Positions 34,136-45,454 of a DNA stretch of 64,000 nucleotides are shown piece after piece (the first letter of the stretch is position 1; every line of letters begins with the position of its first letter). Source of the stretch: Nematostella vectensis (Eukaryota; Cnidaria; Anthozoa; Actiniaria; Edwardsiidae). Below the pieces are notes generated by a model. That model was given only the letters and a program-made list of their open reading frames with translations, did no database searches and had not been told where the DNA came from. The stretch lies in the NCBI RefSeq assembly GCF_932526225.1, contig NC_064044.1, positions 8,482,801 through 8,546,800 of the forward strand, written 5' to 3'. The translations under genes and the position numbers were made by a program.

Positions 34136-35702
34136 CCGCTGTGGCCCTAAAGCTCAATTGGTCCGTCCTTTCTCTGGTGCCATTCTGATGTTAGTACCAG
34201 ACTTTTTAATCCAGAAAATAAAGAAAGGCTAAGGAAATTTGTCAACTTACACTCACCCTGTCTGTCATTTATAAGTATACTCAACAGAGTTTGAATGGGG
34301 AGTATAGTGCAGTCAACTTGATTTCTTGTAGAGCACTTGATCATTAGACCATTGTGCCCTCGTGCTAATTTATCAGATGCAGGGTTAAAAGTAGGGCTTA
34401 GTTACGTCCCAATAAAATGGAACACTTACTATTTGTCTGTACAAAACAAGGGAGAAGTATACAATAAAAGAAAACATTTGTTTCGATATTTGTTTCTATT
34501 GTGCATAACTGGCTCACAGAAACAGCAGAAAACTCTTTGTACAATGTCTCAGCTTGTATACTTACACATATATGTACACCAAACAACTAAAGGGCTACTA
34601 AAGAAATGCCTGATATCCATCTAAGTGAGTTGGAGCCATAATTGAGTCTATCTTTCTACTTTTTGGATCAGAATGCATCTGTATAGTATTTTGTTTTTAT
34701 CTTGCAATCTATGATGACTACAAATAATAACAATTGAATTAGCTTTGTGTTTCTATTTGTCGAAAAAGGGTCTGGATCCTTAGTTTTATAAAGGGGTTGC
34801 CCAAACATATGTTTTATACTTTATAAGTTGAATTATACAAAATAGAGACATGACTTTTACCGTTTTGATTCAATGAATATCCCTCCGCCCTGTCTCTATA
34901 CTTGCTTTTACTGTAAGAATGAATGGCTAAAAGACAAGGCATTTTGGTCTATTATATTTATAGTATAATTTATAACTTATAAAACATGACTGGTGGCTAA
35001 ACACTTCAGTAACATAAATCAATTTCATATCAACGGAACATGTTTCCTTATAAAGAAATGTTTATGATTTAAAATCACAGGGAAAATGTAATACTGTATA
35101 TGTCTATGTATCTGCTTTTTCTTGAAGAATATATCTTGTTGATTATTCAGATGTCACCATGATATGCGTCTTGGGTATAGCTAGGATGAAACCATATAAT
35201 TAATTAGAAATTATACATAATAGATTCAACATTCAAGTTTGTCCCCCAATTAATTCCGAAAGATTTACTAAACTGTTTAGTTAACATTACTAGAATACAA
35301 ATAATGGACTGTTTTCGCTGATGATTTATGTATATTGATAGAAAGATCCCAACAATAAAAAAACTACCATTTTTTACATTTATACTTAAATTCCATATTA
35401 TAGTATCTTGTATATAGAATTAAAACTTCACACACCACAAAACAATCGTGACCGAGCTCGAGGCGATGTAAAAATATAAAGAAACAACAGTAAAGCAAGA
35501 TTTGATCTACAAACAACATCTTTTCTATAGAAGGCCTGCATTACTTCTATCGGCAGTTATGTGGACACAGTCAAGATGCATTTTCTAGCAAAACATAGTT
35601 TCCCCGCCACTTTCATTACCTATAAGCTTTTGATGACTAATTTATATCATGTTTTCTGAGTTTTGAAGATATGAAAAGTACATTTAGGCATAAAAAACTA
35701 AC

Positions 35703-35910
35703 CTTTTTTCGAGGTTTGAAATCGTTGTTTTCTGGTCATGCGTTTGCCCGTTTTTTTGCGTAAACCACGATGGTTTCGTAGCTTTATTTCTACTGAGTTT
35801 CCTTTTTTTACACATTCTATCGGACTAGTGGTAGAGTTGGCATTCTTATACATCAGGAAGCGCTTTGAAACCTCTCCCCTCTGCATTTTGTACTTGACTT
35901 TTGCCGCCAT
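35703..35910 (-). CDS. Possible first coding exon of an unknown basic protein
   Basis: An ATG in a strong context (CAAGATGG) lies 70-75 bp downstream of a minus-strand TATA box. It opens a frame of 69 codons starting MAAKVKYKMQRGEVSKRFLM and ending at a GTTAG donor (35702) in phase 1. The protein is rich in Lys and Arg (LRKKTGKRMTRKQRF), so nuclear or nucleic-acid binding is possible. I do not recognise the family and could not identify a following exon. It may belong to the inverted-repeat element in which it lies. Confidence 0.4.
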
Positions 35911-35977
35911 CTTGAATTTGATCCTCACTCCACGGCGGTTGATTGACAAATGAGCCGATGCTTCCAATGGAAGCACC

Positions 35978-35995
35978 CTTTTATACCGCGCCTTC
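35978..35995 (-). promoter_or_regulatory. TATA box upstream of the 35910 start
   Basis: On the minus strand GGCGCGGTATAAAAGGG matches the left-repeat copy at 32860. A small hairpin CTTCCAATGGAAG follows at 35961-35973, in the expected 5' untranslated region. Confidence 0.6.
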
Positions 35996-36011
35996 GTGTT
36001 TAAGGAATCCA

Positions 36012-37737
36012 AAATGGCGGCCGATAAGGGGGAAAACGACGCTTGCTTTTCAAAGTCTTCCTACATCGTCATATGCCTCCTAATTTCTGAACCCTTTTAG
36101 CCACAGAGAAAGAAACATTTTCTTACTAGCCTTGGACTATTTTTTTTATAAGTGGACTCAAATGTTGCTACAAAAGTGTAAGAAGTAACATACAAAAGTT
36201 TATGTTTTGTTTTTGTTAAATATTTATATTAAACGAGCTCTTCAAAGCTGGACTGTGTTTGTATCAACACCAGTGACCTGTCCTGGACTGACTGTCCTGA
36301 TCTGGTAAGAAATTGTAAGAAATATCCATTTAAAAGTATACTAACATAAAAGGCAACCTCAATATGGATGTTTGTGTCTTTTTGTAAATTCTATTTCCAT
36401 TGAATTCGAAAATATATACTTGTTATTTATGATCTGTTATGAATAACTTACTTTATTCAAATTTGACTTTCCAAAGAAAGAGAGGATAGAGAGAATGTGT
36501 ATTATATTATATTGTCCAAGCTATTGACTTATTTGCCTTGATTCTCGACATCTTATCAAACCAGCAAATAATAAGGGTATTTTTAAGCTATAGCAAAGGA
36601 GTTGGTAGCTATAAAGGGTGAATATGTTAACCTAATGTTGTTATGGGAGGGCTTTGCAGAATTCTTGGTCAAATGTTATTTGATACATTCAAACCAAAAT
36701 GGAATGTTTGAACAGCTATTACTTTCTAGGCATGTGCACTAAAAAATTGAATTTTTTTATTGTAACTTATATATTAGCCTCATCTACATTGATCATGACA
36801 TTTCTATATCCTTCCTCTGAATATTTGTTTCGTTGTAAATTCTTTCAGTCCATTTCCCCAAGTGATCCACAAACATTTCAAGAGCCTGAAACTGTTTGAG
36901 TGACAGCATCGTCTTTCCATCAAGAACTTTTTCGAAAGATTTTAGAAGAGCCATTACTATAGTCTTATTACAAGCCAGGATGACAGATACACTCCTGGCC
37001 TTTTTTGCAATGATTTAAATCTTATTATGATTTCTAGACAGCCAAGAAGTCATTCAAAAGAAAGTCAAATTTGAACAAATTAAGATACCACAAGTATGTA
37101 ATACTGTAAGTATTCCTAACAGATTATAAGTTAAATAAGTAAGTATCAATTTTCGAATTAAGCTTAAATGGAAAAAGAATTTACAAAAAAAAACACGCAC
37201 ACAAATGTAATTCATATTGAAGTTGCCTTTTATACTTAAACATGATTATTTTTTACAATTTCTTACCAGATCAGGGCAAGTTGAGTCGAGGGCAGGTCAT
37301 TAGTGTTGATATTCATGCGTATCATGACTAAATTCTTTCTTATACAAACACAATTACTTACAGTTTTGAAGAGCTGGTTTAATATAAATGTAAAACAAAA
37401 AACATAAACTTCCGTATGTTACTTCTTACACTATTGTTAGTTAACTAGCAGTATCAAACACCTTATGAATGAGAATATGGCCTCTCAGCGAGAGAATTTC
37501 GAGATCGAAACAAATGATCACTTATTTTCGAATTTATTGCTTTGCAAGAGCAAGAAAAAACGTCCTCTTAACAACGTTTGAGTCCACTTATGGAGAAATA
37601 AATAGTCCAAGGCTAGTAATTAAATGTTTCTTTCTCTGCGACAAAAAGGATCCAGAAATAAAAAGGCATTTGACGACGTAGGAAGACTTTGAAAAGCAAG
37701 CGTCGTTTTCCCCCTTCCCGGCCGCCATTTTGGATTC
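36012..37737. mobile_element. Nested foldback element, about 1.7 kb
   Basis: The arms (about 36012-36310 and 37255-37737) are inverted repeats starting GGAATCCAAAATGGCGGCC, with shared CGACGCTTGCTTTTCAAAGT and TTACCAGATCAGG blocks. The insertion splits the right terminal repeat of the larger element; the left repeat shows the joined sequence TGTTTAAGACAAAG. A short TA- or TTA-type target duplication with one change fits. No coding sequence is recognised. Confidence 0.8.
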
Positions 37738-37979
37738 CTTGAGACAAAGTCAATTTTTTTCCGTCCTGTCATCTGATTGGCTAATCCGTGCGTCTAAAAA
37801 TAGCCTGACCCTAGGAAACGCCGTGACAATTATATAATACAGATGATTGCCGCTACTTATGAGCCCCTGTAAAAACTAAATATTTTTTTTTATTTTACCA
37901 CTTATACCAAAACTGTATAGAGATATGAGATATAGGAGATATGAATATAAATATGACATCGGGATAGTTTTTCTTAAAG

Positions 37980-38492
37980 TGTCGTCATCGATGACGTCGC
38001 GCATCACGTGACCAAATCTTGGCACCGCTCTTGACACATACATGACACCTACCAAGTTGTGATACAATGTTTCTTTCACGAGATATGAATGTTTTTTATC
38101 TTGATGACGTCAGCATATTTTGCTTCTAGTGACGTCATTGGTGACGTCACAATCACGTGGCCATATTGGAGCACCCCCTTGACATCAACATGACACCTAC
38201 CGAGTTTGGTTGTGAAACAATGTTTCCTTTCAAGATGTATGAATGTTTTTGCTTTTTATCACGTTTTTTGCTTTAAGTGACGTCATCGATGACGATATAC
38301 CACACTTGACCATATTGTTGCATCCCCTTTGACACCTACATGACACCTACCGAGTTTGGTTGCCATACGATGTTTCCTTCGTGAAATATAAACATTTTTT
38401 TGTTTTGATGACGTCAATCTATTTTTGCTTCTAGTGATGTCATCAATGATGTCACAAAACACATGACCACATATTTGCACCTCCCTTGACAC
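37980..38492. repeat. 149-bp tandem repeat with TGACGTCA motifs
   Basis: About 3.5 units are seen; the landmark ATGACACCTACC recurs near 38042, 38190 and 38340. Units carry GTGACGTCA/TGACGTCAC palindromes, the cAMP-response-element consensus. The array is interrupted at 38500 by an inserted element and resumes at 39620 (TACATGACACCTGCCAAGTT). Confidence 0.85.
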
Positions 38493-38499
38493 ATACATG

Positions 38500-39619
38500 C
38501 AAGAGACCATGATATAAGAGATCCCCGTGGCCCATGATGCCGTCCATGAAAGCTATTTTTAGATTGCGCGAGCTTGTCAATCATAGCATCCATATATGGT
38601 TCATCGCGCCATATTTGGTTATGGGCACCTCGCGAGCTGTAGTAGATTTTCACAATTTTTTTCCATCTGCACTTCTTGACTTCGTTCGCTACCTGTTTTT
38701 ATCCTTTTAGCTGCTTCTCATTGCTAATGATTACATTGCTACTTGTAGGACAGTGTCCTGGTTCTGTTAAGTTATCTAATGTTAAGTTATCTAAATGTTA
38801 TATAAAAACTTGAACAGGAAGACTTTGGGTAGACGGCGAATTTGGAGTTCATTCAAGATGCATCAGGCTTACTCCTAAAAAGTTATTTTTCTTTTCAATA
38901 CGGTGAGATGGAAAACCTAGGCATTCTCAGTCTTTGTTATGTATTTAAATACAAGAAGGCCTTTATTTTACTTTGATTTAATATATTTTGAGATGAATGA
39001 ACTTCAATTCTTCACGCAAATGTTCAGAAATCATGTCACCGAAGAAACCCTTGTCACCGGAATAAGATTTACTTCATTATGGAGACTTGTAATCTTTTAT
39101 TTGTGAAATACATGTCTTAATAACCACAATATCGGTGTGAATATAATGGTATTAAGTTCTGGATGTATCTTTTTCATTAAAAGGGAATTGGAAGAGAATT
39201 GTGTGTTGTAAACACAGATTTATGATTGATTGTTGTTTTACTTACTTATTATTTGCGAATCAGCCGTAAAAACTTTTACTGGGGAAGTTGATCCCCGAGC
39301 CTAAAATCACGCACTCTATGCATTTCAATGTCCGAGAAACGTTTGATTGGATCCAGCGTACTCTATGGAAGATCATTTTCACAGCGTTTGTAAAAAAAAG
39401 ATGGTTTTCGGTCAAAAAGATTTCCATAACAGCCTCTGCCGGTTCACACCGCTCAAGATGTGATCGCGCGTTTGACTCATGTTGCTAGGAAACGTGAGCG
39501 CTAACCAATCAGAGGTGTATCTAAAAATAACTGCTTGTTCTAAAAATAGCTTTCACGGACGTCATCATTGGAACATACCCTAATACGGGGGATTCGTTCT
39601 CTCACATCATGGTCTCTTG
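38500..39619. mobile_element. 1.1-kb element with CAAGAGACCATGAT termini and 7-bp target duplication
   Basis: The inverted termini CAAGAGACCATGATATAAGA and the complement of CAAGAGACCATGATGTGAGA bound the element. ATACATG is duplicated on either side (38493-38499 and 39620-39626), inside the 149-bp repeat. The subterminal motif GCTATTTTTAG lies about 50-70 bp from both ends. No transposase is found. Confidence 0.88.
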
Positions 39620-39626
39620 ATACATG

Positions 39627-40530
39627 ACACCTGCCAAGTTTGGTTGTCATACGATGCTTTTAAGAGACGGACGGACATCGCGTCACGAAAACTCGAGTCG
39701 ATGGGTTACCAATATTTGTTTTATACAGTATACCACTTTTTCTTAGGTATGGGGCTCCGCTCACGCGGCGCTTCGTGCCACGTGGGAGCTCCGCTAAATA
39801 GAAGGGAATGGGTATTAAAACAATCATAGCTTTATTTACATAAACAGGTAAACAAAGTAGGGGTGTTAGAGTACCTATAGGAATCTATTTACACAAGAAC
39901 CTTTTTCAGCCTAAAATGTGAAACAATTTCTTATAAAAAAAAATTTTCATGCAAAAACCATGACTCAAAAGTAGTGAACTTGAACATGTATACACATTGA
40001 AACCTTAACACATTATGTACCTTCCGGTATTAAACAGAAACAACAAAAAAGGGCGGCCCGACAAGGGCACTTGAATAAAACCTATATGAGAACCTGCGTG
40101 GCCTGAAATTTAACTAAACACCTTTTACATAAGTATTTATTTATTTATTATTTTATTTATTGATTACATTCACGGTGATGACCGTAGGAGCCAAAGAACA
40201 GGACTCGAAGTCCCTTACAGGCTCAGCCTCCGTTGGTCAGCAGTATAGTCAACATTACATACATAAAAACAACACTAGTAAACTTAACAGCGACAATCAG
40301 TGTTGCACTGCCTACAAATAGGACATAAGATGCGCCATGTCCGGATGTCGTCAGGGTGGAAGACTTCGGATAGGCGCGTTGCCTCTAAGTTAAATTTTTA
40401 CAAGCCCCCCCCCCCAACTTTCACTCTTTTAATGGTCCGTCCATTATAACAACTATGTCATGACCTTATTGCAAATTTAGCAGGATATTACAAATGTGGC
40501 CTCAACAAGGCTTCTACCTTCTCCCAGATC
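39627..40530. other. Downstream flank of gene B
   Basis: 39830-40020 matches about 1970-2230 downstream of gene A. 40160-40390 contains a block with ACTCGAAGTCCCTTACAGG that I cannot place. At 40455-40503 two degenerate units of the 22-bp repeat are seen, ending GCAGGATATTACAAATGTGG. Confidence 0.6.
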
Positions 40531-43500
40531 TTACAAATACGCCCCAAACCACAGTTGTGTGGTACTCTCCTGTGTGGCCGTACCACGGAAGACGGGGTTG
40601 TACGTTTGGCAATAGTAACCAAAGTTGTTCTCGGTAGCAACAGAACCTGCTTTGGCCGAACGGAACTCACAAGCTTCAGAAGTGCTATCAGTATGAAGAG
40701 GCCATGTGCCGTCAACCTGCCAAAACGGGGCCGTGATGTCAGCACCTTGATATCCCCGGATGTTGACAAGTTCTACTTGTTTGCAGTGCCCGCCAGCGTG
40801 GAAGGTCAACACATCCATTGAGGAGAACTTCGCGCGGACATAATCCCGGTAGTCGACCCCTAGTACCGGGAACTCTGTGGTGAAGCGCCAGTAAGTAGAC
40901 TGGGACCTAAGGTGTTGCATTCGAGAGAGCGAGAGTCGGTAGTCTTCCCAGTTTGGGTTTTCCCCGTTTCTTGGGTCGTTCTGTGATAGAGATCTTTTGC
41001 AGTACGTATCAAGGTTTTTATTTTTACGCGCAAAGGAGAGAACCAAAGTCCACGCTGACCCAAGCTCTGACGTGAAATCACAGAAGACTTTGAAGTCATT
41101 GTTGTCGCTTCCGGTTATCGTGAAAATGCCATTTTTGTCGTATCCAGCGTGCAAGAAATCCAAACACGATGTGAAAATCTGAGATTAGACAATAATTAGA
41201 AAATGAGGGCAATACCTTTTTCGCTTTATTTTTTTCTTGAATTATACTTTGCCAGAAAAAGTGCAAAAGTGAATCAAAAAATTTGATTCTCACCAAAAAT
41301 TATTGCCAAAATTTGATTCTCGCCCCCAAAAAATTTGCAAGTTATATGTGTACGTCCTTCTTATCTGTGGTAGCTGAGCGAATAAGCAGGTGGTTTTCAT
41401 TTTTTAATGATTTCACTCTCAAAAGAGGATTTGCAAAACAACTGCATTATTTTTTGGGTTTCCTGTGGTGATCCAGTTTTCCGCAGCTCTACAAAAAATG
41501 CGAAAAAATATAAAACATTAAAATATCGTATATAACCAAGAGAGCATAAGATAAGAGAAGGACACTTTGGTATTACCCGCGCGCCATGTCGCGTCCGAAT
41601 CCGGCTATTTTTAGTAACCACCACCCCACCACTGCGCGTGAGCATTTTTACTCACCCTACCCCCGCGCTTTGGCATTTACATTTTGTTGTTTGCCGCTGT
41701 TTTGTGACTTGAAACCGAAAAAACACCCTATTTGCACAAATACAATCGAAAATTTCATTCTAGCATCAAGGATACAGGCACTTGCGGTTTATTAAGGGGA
41801 TGTAGTACTTCGAGGATTGCAGGATTTCCAAAACCTCGTGCTTCAATCACCGATTTTGCTCTAACTTGCTGCTTCTACCTGGTTTCTCAACATTCATTAT
41901 CTTCCTAATGGTCAAACGAAATCTGTAAGTTAGACATTAGACATAATATTGATTTTTGTGAGTATTCCTGTGAATTGAGAAGGAATCCAAGAAAAATACA
42001 TTTCATAAAAACTATCCTTGTAGCGAGGGAATGCATTTTTGTGACGATCAAAGCCAGCAAGCTGAAGTGTCTGAGCTTTTGTAAAAGTGAGAAAATAAAG
42101 ATGGAGATATTACTGTATTTGTATGATGTTGTTATTATTATATGTTATATTTTTATGTTGTTATTATACAAGCTGGTGTCGGGATTTGAATCAAACGCAA
42201 TATCACAGCCATTTTATCTCTCGTCGGTTTTTTCTTTCTAATTTGACTTCGCCGCTAAGACAAACAAAATAGTCAAACTATTCAGGGCTTTCTGTGAGTA
42301 TATTTGCCAATCTTGGTAACTTAAGTTAGACCTGTTTTCTTCTTCCGAGTTATTTTACATGATCTCTTTTCATTCCTATCGAGTTGGCAAAACAACAACA
42401 GCAACCCGCGGGGGAGTAGGAGAAAATAAAAGGAGCAAATCCTCACGCGCAGTGGTGGAACGGTGGTTACTAAAAATAGCCGGATTCGGAATCGACATGG
42501 CGCGCGGGTAATACCAAAGTGTCCCTCTCTTATCCTATGCTCTCTTGATATAACACTACTCATACCTCAGGGTCGTGGTAGTGATTGCTCCCAGAGTGTT
42601 TTATCAAACATTCTTTAGCGCTCTTCTTTGTCGTATTTAAAAGCTCGCAGACAGTGTCATGGCGTATATTGTACGAACGGCAGCTGGGGTTTCCAAGGCA
42701 ACCTTGCCCGCAGTGCACGGGTGACGTCACGGAGAAACTTTCCATCACGTGGTTAACAAGTGCGTGACCTAGAAGGTTACATCCGCAGATCAGGAAAAAT
42801 ATGTTTTGTTCCAATGAGACGGGAATACCGCGAGAAGAAAACGGGGAAAAAGAAGATACAGAAGAAGAAAATGAAGAAGAGGAAGAAGAAGGAGAAGAAG
42901 AAAATGAAGAAGAAGAAAGAAGAAGAAGAAGAAGAAGAAGAAGAAAATGAAGAAGAAGAAAGAAGAAGAAAAAGAAGAAGAAGAAGAAGAAGAAGAAGAA
43001 GAAGAAGAAGAAAGAAGGAGAAGAAGAAGAAAGAAGAAGAAGAAGAAGAAGAAGAAGAAGAAACAGAGGCTGTAAATGAAGAAGAAGAGAAAATAGAAGA
43101 AACAGAAAAAGAAAAAGACGAAGAAGAAGAAAATGAAGAAGAGGAAGAAGAAGAAGAGGACAAAGTAGAAGAAAGAAATGAAGAAAGATTAAAAAAAGAA
43201 AAAGACTAGAAAATATGAAACAATAAACAAAGGAATAAAAAAACAAAAGAAAAAATGAGAAGACGGAGGAGAAGGTAAAAAACAAAATACGAGAAAAAGA
43301 GAAAAAAGTATGAAAATGAAGGAAAAAGAAGATAAAAAAGGGAAAATAGAAAGGACAGTAAAATAATACAAAAGAAGAAGGAGTTGTAGTAAACGATAAA
43401 AACAAAAGTTTAAAAAGAAGAAGAAAAAAAAAAGAGAGAGAGAGAAGAAGAGACCGGGGAAAGGGAAAACAAAATAGGAAAAGTAACCCAAGTTATAAAT

Positions 43501-43652
43501 AAACTATTTTGAAAGGTTCTAGCTTTCTAACCTTCCAATTTTACGAATACTCCATTGTGGCTGTTATCATCCCTTCGTATGGCTTGCAAGTTGAAGAAAG
43601 CGACGACAAACAGTAACACAGCGCGGGCACAATTTCGCGAGTGGTGCTGCAT
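40531..43652 (-). CDS. Gene B: secreted apple-domain/fibrinogen-like protein (323 aa, 3 exons)
   Basis: The exons on the minus strand are 43652-43532, 42768-42566 and 41178-40531. Their lengths (121, 203 and 648 nt) and intron phases (1, 0) are identical to gene A. The signal peptide starts MQHHSRNCARAVLLFVVAFF. The apple domain keeps the four core cysteines with SPVHCGQGCLGNPSCRSYN, and KSAKECLIKH adds one cysteine relative to A. The fibrinogen-like domain differs from A mainly in its last third (YQGADITAPFWQVDGTWPLH against YQGTDVTVPFWQTKDRWSLH), where the binding face of fibrinogen-related lectins often varies. Intron 2 holds a 1-kb transposon (41537-42547) and intron 1 a GAA/TTC tract. 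It is secreted and disulphide-bonded by inference. The start is supported by the paralogue and the signal peptide. Confidence 0.88.
41537..42547. mobile_element. 1.0-kb element with CAAGAGAGCAT termini in intron 2 of gene B
   Basis: Inverted termini of about 100 bp (CAAGAGAGCATAAGATAAGA on the left) are flanked by a 7-bp duplication ATATAAC (41530-41536 and 42548-42554). The matching place in gene A intron 2 (GTTATATAACACTACTC near 5138-5154) has one copy and no element. The subterminal motif GGCTATTTTTAG lies 66 bp from each end. No transposase is seen, so it is non-autonomous. Confidence 0.92.
42850..43190. repeat. GAA/TTC-rich tract in intron 1 of gene B
   Basis: This tract is shorter and less pure than at A and C. 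GAA units are mixed with AATGAA, GGAGAA and AAAGAA. The open frames giving poly-Glu/Lys/Arg here are repeat artefacts. Confidence 0.93.
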
Positions 43653-44680
43653 TTAAACTTTTTACTATAAACAAACTGAGTTAGTACAAGATATATAAAA
43701 CGACGACCTCAAGCTTAAACAAAAGGCATTTAAAAATGCTTTGTCTGTTTCACTGATGAACGTGTTTTTCTTTTATCCGCCATTTTGTCATCGGCAAAAT
43801 ACGTGGGTTAGAGCTTTTACGATATTTTACAGGACTATGATATGCAAACATCCCGGCCCTCTGCCATTATTTGCAGCACGCGCTGGTCAAACAACGAGGT
43901 TACAGAATGTTTCTGGTGAGCTAAATATTTGGCGAACACCAACTACACTCTTTTTTTTTTATAAGAACCTTTTCGATAAGAACGTCAAGCCTTAGATTTC
44001 ACCAAATTTTAAGAACATGCCAAGGCTCAGATAGCAGAAAGGTCTTTTTCTTTTTTAGTCCTGATGCGTTCTAAAATGCAGAATAAAATTGTGCTCATAG
44101 TAACAACCTTATTATTGCTATTGATCATTAGTGTACTTCTCTTCCTATTAATTCATTGGTTATTATATTTTTATATGCACTAAAATTTAAGAACATCGTT
44201 AAAAACATAATAAGAACGGCTCAATCTCGACTGAAAATAACAGGTACTCGCTTGTTTTCATTCTTATTGTTTTATTAAAAAAACATATCGCATTGCATAC
44301 ATATTGTATTATGTTCATGCAAATTTTATTTTGTCCAAAACGTTTTTTTTTTTCTTATCTGGGCCCATTTTTCGACTCGTCCATCGAGAACCAAAATTCA
44401 TTCACATGTTGTCCCAACAATATGCTTGTTATCCCAACAATATGCCGACAGAGAGAGCAGGAACGGGATAATGGGTAGTTTCTCTAATTAGAAAACTCAT
44501 AATAGCTGGGAAAGAATTGAGGTTCGAAGAGCAAGTTAAAAAATGGACCCAATGAGAAAAAAAATTGCTTTTTGGAGAAAGAAAATACAAAATTCAAATT
44601 TAATACTCATCACTTTCAAGTGCAAAAACACTTTTGAAATAATATCCACTTTTCATCGTTATATGCCTAAACACATTAGA
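43653..44680. repeat. Upstream flank of gene B (duplicated block)
   Basis: This matches 6454-7180 upstream of gene A in the same orientation (for example CATAATAGCTGGGAAAGAATT), with about 300 bp of extra sequence at 43980-44250. No gene or clear core promoter is seen. Confidence 0.75.
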
Positions 44681-45454
44681 CGATAATAAATTTAACTTAA
44701 ATTATAACAGCAATAATGACAGTGTATGTTTGTTTAAGAGGGTAGGAGGTTTTCTAATAGATCCCTTATTTTAATTCATTATAAGATTTGACGAGTTTTG
44801 TAAACAGGAAATGACCCAAACGAATGCTAACTTTTTCTGTAACATCTCACATTGATAATACAATCGGTCTTTTTGAAGGAGCCCATATTGGCTTTTGAAT
44901 GTTTTCTTAACTTCTTACTTTATTTGTAGAGCTGTCTTCTTACAAAGATAGATAGCTATAAAATGGCCATAGCGATTCCTAGATCAGATAAAATAATTAA
45001 AATAATATTATTGTATATAATAAACGAATAATTTGGGGGTAAAGTTAATATCGTTTTTTTTAGAATAGAGAAAATGCTATTCTAGCCTTATGCACTTGTG
45101 TATATTTAAAAGGGACCACTGAGCAACAAAATTATTTACAAACTAATTTTAATATTTGATGAGCACTACTTTTAGGCGGCCGACGCTATAATAAGAACCT
45201 AAAAAATACTTGCAATTTATACCTGCATTACAGTATCAGGTAGCAAAATGTTAAATGTCGTTCTAGGTACTTGAAATACCGTTTAAGCACAAAATATATT
45301 TATCAGAACCAGTTTTGGGCGGTTCTTCGTGACCACTATAACCACTATATGCCTTAAAGTATCTTATTTTAAAACAGGGACATCTAAAATTCTGTATAAA
45401 TACTCGTATTTCTTATCTCTTAGATTCAGTTCAGCATTCTTTTTAGTAAGGAAG
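44681..45454. other. Intergenic region between genes B and D
   Basis: Genes B and D are divergent, and their promoters should lie between 43653 and 45454. I see no consensus TATA box at a convincing distance from either start. Confidence 0.5.

Larger units (their letters stand above)
32709..37869. mobile_element. 5.2-kb element with long terminal inverted repeats
   Basis: The left end CAGGGGCTCATAAGTAG (32709) and right end (complement ending 37869) begin inverted repeats of about 145 bp, through the GACTTTGTCT block at about 32846. The left repeat continues into AACACGAAGGCGCGGTATAA. On the right that continuation is separated by a nested element (36012-37737). A 5' CAGGGGC end is seen in several hAT-like families, but I find no transposase and no clear target duplication, so the superfamily is open. 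Confidence 0.85.

Noticed and set aside
40160-40390. A tRNA-derived SINE, because of ACTCGAAGTCCC-like B-box similarity
   Set aside because: No A box at the right distance and no cloverleaf could be found.
42560-43405. A 281-residue minus frame running from repeat into the apple domain
   Set aside because: Only the last part is the apple exon; the rest is intron 1 repeat read through without splicing.
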